Shown piece by piece: positions 12,520 to 16,841 of a stretch of 16,841 nt of DNA. Both the position numbers and the translations under genes were made by a program. Numbering within the stretch: position 1 is the stretch's first letter; every line of letters begins with the position of its first letter. The notes under the pieces were generated by a model. The model did not search any database, had not been told where the DNA came from, and saw only the letters and a program-made list of their open reading frames with translations. The stretch is from Bacillota bacterium (GTDB taxonomy: Bacteria; Bacillota; Bacilli; Alicyclobacillales; SLC66), in assembly GCA_021846145.1 (NCBI GenBank), contig JAJZCJ010000039.1, forward strand, positions 1 to 16,841. Direction: 5' to 3'.

Positions 12520-14220
12520 ATGCTTTCTTCTTTGCATCGCGCAATGACACGGGTATTATCTGAACAAATCACCATTCTTATTTATGCGGCCATCATTGGA
12601 CTAGGAGGTGGGTATGGAGCAGTTGCCTTTCGCTGGATGATTGTCCAATTTACATTTTTATTTTTTCATCAAACGCAAGTACAACTGGCTTCCTTTCACG
12701 GAATCCGGTCTTTTTTTGTCCCCATCATCGGCGGATTAATAGTCGGACCGATCATCTACTTTTTTGCCCGTGAAGCAAAAGGCCATGGTGTGCCAGAAGT
12801 CATGGTAGCGATTACGCAAAATAAAGGCATCATTCGTCCGCGAATCGTCATCTTCAAGGCGCTGGCTTCAGCAATTTCACTTGGCTCAGGTGGTTCCGTT
12901 GGGCGTGAAGGTCCAATCGTGCAAATTGGCTCTGCTTGGGGCTCAACGCTCGGACAATTACTCGGTGTCAACGAACGGAACATTAAGACGCTAGTAGCCT
13001 GTGGGGCTGCGGCTGGCATCGCCGCCACTTTTAATGCACCAATCGGCGGAGCGTTGTTTGCTTTTGAAATTATTCTCGGCAGCTTTGAATTAACTAATGT
13101 CAGCGCCATCGTGATTTCGTCGGTGATATCAGCTGCAATCGGTAGATTTTATTTTGGCAATTTTGCCTCATTCCCACTCCCTCATTACACTGTTGCGGGA
13201 ACGTTTTTTATCCTATTGTTGTTTGCTATCCTTGGGGTAATCGGCGGATTATATGGTGTGGCTTACATTCGAGTGCTGTTTTTATTTGAGGATCTGTTTG
13301 ATCGGCTCAAAAAAATACCGGAATGGCTCATGCCTGCCGTTGGTGGCATTGGGCTAGGAATTGTCGGATTTTTTTATCCTCAGTTATTTGGCGTTGGCTA
13401 TCCGACCGTAGAGAACGCGCTGACCAACCACATTGTACTCAGTTCGTTGTTCGTATTACTGATCCTAAAGTTGTTTATGACCTCCCTCACTCTCGCATCG
13501 GGTGGCTCAGGTGGGGTATTCGCCCCTGGACTATTCATGGGCTCTATGCTGGGGGGTGCCTATGGACTTATCTTGAAGATGATATTCCCCCATTTACCAG
13601 TAAGTGATGGCGTATTTGCAGCAGTGGGCATGGCAGCCGTATTTGCTGGCTCTGCACACGCACCAATTACGGCGATGGTGATGCTTTTTGAAATGACCGG
13701 AAACTATCAGCTCATTCTCCCTTTAATGCTTGCGGCAGTGATTGCAACCGCCGTTTCTTCCAAAATATCAAGAGAAAGCATTTATACGATGAAATTAGCA
13801 AGGCGCGGACTAGATATCTTGCGCAAACGCAATCCTGACCATTTGTCTGCTGTGCTCGTTGCAGAAGCGATGCAAAATGACAGACTGACTTTAGACGGGA
13901 AATTAACACTAGGAGAAGCACTAGCCCTCATTCAGAAAACAAACGAATGGTTTGTCACAGTAAAAGACAGAGACGGCACAATACTTGGCAGCGTGGCCAA
14001 ATCGCAGATTCTTGAAAACATGCAACTAGGTAAAGAAGACGCCCTGTTGCAAGAGCTACTACCTGCCAAAATCGGAAAAATACACGGGAATGCCACGTTA
14101 AGCGAAGCAAGTACGCTGATGAATGAACTAAACACGACGTATTTATTGATCGTCGACGAATACGACGTAGCGTGCGGCGTCATTGGCAGTTCTGATATTG
14201 TTAGATCTTATCAAGATTAA
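12520..14220 (+). CDS. ClC-family chloride channel/transporter with C-terminal CBS domains
   Basis: 566 residues: a ClC membrane domain (about 1-430) then two CBS domains (about 445-500 and 510-566). ClC selectivity motifs are present: GHGVPE (88-93, in place of GSGIPE), GSVGREGP (126-132) with the gating glutamate E130, and GGVFAPGLF (331-339). The internal proton glutamate of the E. coli exchanger (E203, in LFIIEEM) falls on I184 here (LFAFEIIL), which leaves a passive channel or another proton path open. The CBS pair usually binds adenine nucleotides and adjusts gating. Function would be chloride or other anion movement across the cytoplasmic membrane, for pH, voltage or osmotic balance. 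GGGGG lies 10 nt before the ATG. The PiT gene follows after 13 bp with its own RBS, so the two are likely an operon. Confidence 0.9.
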   Translation: MLSSLHRAMTRVLSEQITILIYAAIIGLGGGYGAVAFRWMIVQFTFLFFHQTQVQLASFHGIRSFFVPIIGGLIVGPIIYFFAREAKGHGVPEVMVAITQNKGIIRPRIVIFKALASAISLGSGGSVGREGPIVQIGSAWGSTLGQLLGVNERNIKTLVACGAAAGIAATFNAPIGGALFAFEIILGSFELTNVSAIVISSVISAAIGRFYFGNFASFPLPHYTVAGTFFILLLFAILGVIGGLYGVAYIRVLFLFEDLFDRLKKIPEWLMPAVGGIGLGIVGFFYPQLFGVGYPTVENALTNHIVLSSLFVLLILKLFMTSLTLASGGSGGVFAPGLFMGSMLGGAYGLILKMIFPHLPVSDGVFAAVGMAAVFAGSAHAPITAMVMLFEMTGNYQLILPLMLAAVIATAVSSKISRESIYTMKLARRGLDILRKRNPDHLSAVLVAEAMQNDRLTLDGKLTLGEALALIQKTNEWFVTVKDRDGTILGSVAKSQILENMQLGKEDALLQELLPAKIGKIHGNATLSEASTLMNELNTTYLLIVDEYDVACGVIGSSDIVRSYQD

Positions 14221-14233
14221 ATGAGGAATTATC

Positions 14234-15193
14234 ATGATTTTTGCTTTTGTATTGTTAATTATTTTTCAGGGAATATCCGGATGGAATGATGGCGGCAACT
14301 TGATTGGATTAGTAGAGCACGCTGGTTCCAAATGGAAAGTCATCTTTGCTCTACTGCTTGCAGGCATTGTAATTGGGCCTTTTATTTTAGGTGCCAGAGT
14401 GGCAGACACCATTGGCAACAACATCATTCTTTTACAGCCCAATGATGTATATATTTTAAATAATGCGCTGCTAGCTACGCTTGCCACCCTCGTACTAAGT
14501 TGGTTTGCACGCGTTCCCACGAGCACCTCCCTAGCGCTCGTGGGAGGGCTGATCGGTGCTGCTGGCTTTCGGCTTGGACTGCACGCTATTCACTGGCACG
14601 GCTTGTGGATGACCATCTTGTCGATCGTGATCTCCGTGACACTTGGTTTCGTTGCTGGGGAACTGCTATATAAAATAGAACGCCGCATCCGCAAAACAAA
14701 ACTCTCCCAGTGGGAGCAAACGTGGCGGGCGCTGTCGTATGTGCTGTCCTTTTTACAAGGGCTAGCTTATGGTGCTAATGATGCGGAAAAGGCGATAGGA
14801 CTGGCGGCAACACTATTGATGATCGAACGAATATCCCCACATTTTCACATCTCATTCGTCTTGGTCATCAGTTCAACGATCGTTTGGGTGATTGGAGCCA
14901 TGCTTGGTGGCAATCGCATTGCACAAACGATCGGACACGCCTTTTATGAACTTAAACCCAAACATGTAGCCACCATTCAGTTCACCTCTGTATTAGTGGT
15001 GATGGGGGCTGCCTTGTTAGGTGGACCGGTCAGCACCACACAGACGATCGATAGTGCCCTGATTGGCGTTGGCCACGATCTTCGCCATCATCATTTGAAT
15101 CGTCCAAAAGTCATCAAGCTTTATGTCGCCTGGGCGCTAACCCTTCCCATCGCTACTGTGCTTGGAATCATCATGTCTTTGCTCATTCATTAG
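14234..15193 (+). CDS. PiT-family inorganic phosphate transporter
   Basis: 319 residues, about 9-10 hydrophobic segments, near the shorter bacterial end of the PiT (PHO4) family. The duplicated family signature is visible: GWNDGGNLIG (17-25) in the first half and YGANDAEKAIGL (179-190) in the second, with VPTSTSLALVGGLIGA (94-109) and GGPVSTTQTIDSALIGVG (263-280) as the paired re-entrant repeats. PiT proteins carry metal-phosphate or phosphate with a cation across the cytoplasmic membrane. TGAGGAA precedes the ATG, 13 bp after the ClC stop, so translation and transcription are probably joined with ClC. No PhoU-like (DUF47) gene accompanies it, unlike many bacterial pit genes. The 3' end overlaps the convergent DUF309 gene by 11 bp. 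Confidence 0.88.
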   Translation: MIFAFVLLIIFQGISGWNDGGNLIGLVEHAGSKWKVIFALLLAGIVIGPFILGARVADTIGNNIILLQPNDVYILNNALLATLATLVLSWFARVPTSTSLALVGGLIGAAGFRLGLHAIHWHGLWMTILSIVISVTLGFVAGELLYKIERRIRKTKLSQWEQTWRALSYVLSFLQGLAYGANDAEKAIGLAATLLMIERISPHFHISFVLVISSTIVWVIGAMLGGNRIAQTIGHAFYELKPKHVATIQFTSVLVVMGAALLGGPVSTTQTIDSALIGVGHDLRHHHLNRPKVIKLYVAWALTLPIATVLGIIMSLLIH

Positions 15194-15599
15194 GCACAAA
15201 ATGTGTGAGTTGACGCGCCAAATTCTGATCTACCAGATGCAACTGTACAATCGGTAAATCAAGTGTCTTCACATCCTGACCAGCGACCACCAGTTCTCGC
15301 CAAGCTTTTGGCACGCGATCATACACGGCGTTGATTTGCTCGATCAAGCGCTCGATATCAACGCCCATGTAGACAGGCTTTACCGCTTGCAAAAACTGTC
15401 TAGCCCGTAACCACATCGCATAACCGCCCCTAATGTTGCCGTTCTCTAAGTGATACAGGCACACAGCCGCCTGAATCATCCCTTTTAACGCCTCAGGTCG
15501 CCCGCTATCCAGCCACAGCGATTCCCCATATTCGTGACATTCAAAGTAGTCTTGCTGCACATTAAAATAGTAAAGATAGGCCAACCAGCGTTCATCCAT
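15183..15599 (-). CDS. DUF309 domain-containing protein
   Basis: A 138-residue helical, cytoplasmic protein. The N-terminal half has the DUF309 pattern: YYFNVQQDYFECHEYGESLWLDSGR followed by KGMIQAAVCLYHLENGNIRGGYAMW. The YFECHE and IQxAVxLYHxxxGN blocks are the conserved parts. The molecular function of the family is not known to me. The C-terminal 60 residues (after VYMGVDIERLIEQI) are less typical. The last codons of the aminotransferase provide AAGGG, 9 nt before ATG 15599; GTG 15602 is also possible. It is last in the alaR-alaT-like operon, beginning only 3 bp after the aminotransferase stop, so translational coupling is likely. Confidence 0.82.
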   Translation of the reverse strand: MDERWLAYLYYFNVQQDYFECHEYGESLWLDSGRPEALKGMIQAAVCLYHLENGNIRGGYAMWLRARQFLQAVKPVYMGVDIERLIEQINAVYDRVPKAWRELVVAGQDVKTLDLPIVQLHLVDQNLARQLTHFVPNE

Positions 15600-15602
15600 C
15601 AC

Positions 15603-16781
15603 TTATATCCCTTGGGGTCGATAGCTGTGCACAAAGCGATCGATACGCTCCAGCGCGCGTTCAATGTTGTCCACCGACGTGGCATAGGATGCCCGGATAA
15701 ACCCTTCTCCCGATTCCCCAAACACGTGCCCTGGCACCACCGCAACCTGCCCCCCTTGTAGCAACCCTTCGGCAAATTGCTCTGAAGACAGACCAAACGC
15801 CTGCACAGAAGGAAAAGCATAAAATGCGCCCTTTGGTTCATGACAATCAAGACCAATTTTTTGAAAACCGTTGACAATCAATCGACGTCTTTCATTGTAG
15901 CTCTCCACCATGCGCGTTCGCTCAACACTCCCAAATCGCAGCGCCTCGATCGCCGCCATCTGACCCATGACAGGCGCGCAAAGAATCGTATATTGATGAA
16001 TTTTCACAAGTTCTTGCATGATTTCACGTGGGGCAGCAACATAACCGATGCGCCATCCGGTCATGGCGTACGCTTTGGACAGCCCGCTCACGAGGATCGT
16101 GCGCTCCTTCATCCCAGAAATGGCTGCGATACTGTGATGCGGTTCTCCATACGAAAGTTCTGCATATATCTCATCTGTCACCACAAAAAAATCATGTTGT
16201 ATCGCTAACTCTGCCACATCTCGCAGATCTGCTTCTCCCATCACAGCACCAGTGGGATTATTGGGATAAGACATGACGAGCACCTTGGTCTTACTTGATA
16301 ATTTTTTAGAAAGCGCATCCTTTGTGAGACGAAAATCATCTTGCATCACGGTTGGCACCACTATGGGCACACCACCCGCTAACAGCGCACACGGGCGATA
16401 GGAAACATACGTTGGTTCTGGAATCAGCACTTCTTCCCCAGGTTCAAGCAGTGTTCGCAGGGACAGATCAATCGCTTCACTGCCACCGACGGTCACCAAT
16501 ATTTCAGTTTCTGGATCGTAATCAAGCTGAAATTTCTGCAAATATTGACTAATTTCTTTGCGCAGTTCCAGCAGACCAGCATTTGCAGTATACGATGTAT
16601 AGCCACGCTCAAGCGCATAAATACTCGCCTCACGCACATGCCATGGCGTAACAAAATCAGGTTCACCAACACCAAGCGAGATGACATCCTGCATTTGATT
16701 GGCCAAATCAAAAAAGCGCCTGATCCCTGAAGGTGGTAAATCACGTACTGTCTTGGATAAGCGTTCAGTGATGTTCGTCAT
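15603..16781 (-). CDS. alaT: Class I/II aminotransferase, AlaT (YugH)-like
   Basis: 392 residues, a complete fold-type I PLP aminotransferase. Seen are PPSGIRRFFDLANQMQDVISLGVGEPDF at the start (binding-pocket region), YTSYTANAGLLELR, SYPNNPTGAV, VTDEIYAELSYG (cofactor Asp and Tyr) and SGLSKAYAMTGWRIGY, whose Lys forms the Schiff base; the C-terminal IRASYATS holds the arginine for the substrate carboxylate. The sequence resembles B. subtilis AlaT (YugH), an alanine transaminase in the alaR-alaT operon, more than PatA or AspB in my reading; related aspartate aminotransferases are the main alternative. It starts within ATGA shared with the stop of the upstream Lrp-type gene and is followed at once by the DUF309 gene. 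Confidence 0.85.
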   Translation of the reverse strand: MTNITERLSKTVRDLPPSGIRRFFDLANQMQDVISLGVGEPDFVTPWHVREASIYALERGYTSYTANAGLLELRKEISQYLQKFQLDYDPETEILVTVGGSEAIDLSLRTLLEPGEEVLIPEPTYVSYRPCALLAGGVPIVVPTVMQDDFRLTKDALSKKLSSKTKVLVMSYPNNPTGAVMGEADLRDVAELAIQHDFFVVTDEIYAELSYGEPHHSIAAISGMKERTILVSGLSKAYAMTGWRIGYVAAPREIMQELVKIHQYTILCAPVMGQMAAIEALRFGSVERTRMVESYNERRRLIVNGFQKIGLDCHEPKGAFYAFPSVQAFGLSSEQFAEGLLQGGQVAVVPGHVFGESGEGFIRASYATSVDNIERALERIDRFVHSYRPQGI

Positions 16782-16841
16782 GGCGTCACCACTAATCGCC
16801 GATCCCCTTCATTATCCTCGAAGATAACCCCGTCCGATTTA
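16778..16841 (-). CDS. C-terminal end of an Lrp/AsnC-type regulator (AlaR-like), truncated by window
   Basis: An open frame enters from the window edge and gives 20 residues, SDGVIFEDNEGDRRLVVTP preceded by K, then a TGA that overlaps the aminotransferase ATG (ATGA). The ending, a short 'DGVIF...(D/E)RRLVV(T/S)P' tail, and the position directly before an alaT-like gene match Lrp/AsnC-family AlaR (YugG) of Bacillus. Too little is present to prove the family. Confidence 0.6.
   Translation of the reverse strand, partial: KSDGVIFEDNEGDRRLVVTP

Noticed and set aside
1..16841. Mobile elements, tRNA, rRNA or CRISPR arrays
   Set aside because: No transposase or integrase motif, long direct repeats, cloverleaf with a GGTTCGAATCC-type arm, or spaced repeats were seen.

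Overview
The window looks like chromosomal DNA of a spore-forming member of the Bacillota. The evidence is two spore-coat CotJ-type genes, strong AGGAGG-type ribosome binding sites, a c-di-AMP (ydaO-type) riboswitch, and an alanine aminotransferase gene directly behind an Lrp-type gene end, as in Bacillus alaR-alaT. Moderate G+C, many transporters and the mix of families would fit an Alicyclobacillus-like lineage, but that placement is inference. I see no tRNA, rRNA, CRISPR array, transposase or phage gene, so this reads as ordinary chromosome with an unusual choice of neighbours.

Layout. Positions 1-237 hold the end of cotJB. Next come an MFS exporter (364-1554) behind a small palindromic operator, and, convergent with it and sharing a CTAG at the stops, a MerR-type regulator with a cobalamin-binding C-terminus (CarH/LitR type, 1551-2513). 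Across a 180-bp divergent promoter region with several TGTATA/TATACA half-sites lies an EAL phosphodiesterase (2694-3740). Facing it is a leftward set: PAS-PP2C phosphatase (3743-4804), STAS anti-anti-sigma-type protein (4820-5131) and GGDEF diguanylate cyclase (5267-6640). Together 1551-6640 looks like a c-di-GMP signalling block that joins making and breaking enzymes, a phospho-switch lacking its kinase, and a possible B12/light-dependent regulator.

A radical SAM/SPASM enzyme (6699-7835) diverges from that block. Positions 7847-8132 contain a promoter, a c-di-AMP riboswitch aptamer, a short terminator-like hairpin and a Shine-Dalgarno-masking hairpin, leading into a lysine 2,3-aminomutase-family gene (8142-9233), a CotJC/Mn-catalase-like gene (9306-9878) and an APC amino-acid permease (9928-11220). 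The riboswitch suggests that this group takes part in osmotic or turgor control, possibly through a beta-amino acid.

A thioredoxin-reductase-like flavoprotein (11337-12338) follows, with its own extended -10 promoter behind a perfect 10-bp inverted repeat of CsoR/CstR type. Then come a ClC chloride transporter with CBS domains (12520-14220) and a PiT-family phosphate permease (14234-15193) as a two-gene operon. On the minus strand, an Lrp/AsnC-type gene end (16778-16841), alaT-like aminotransferase (15603-16781) and a DUF309 protein (15183-15599) form a tightly packed operon that runs convergent into the PiT gene with an 11-bp overlap.

The most interesting observations are the kinase-less PP2C/STAS switch set between GGDEF and EAL genes next to a CarH-like regulator, and the c-di-AMP riboswitch in front of an aminomutase. 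All assignments come from reading motifs by eye; no database search was run.
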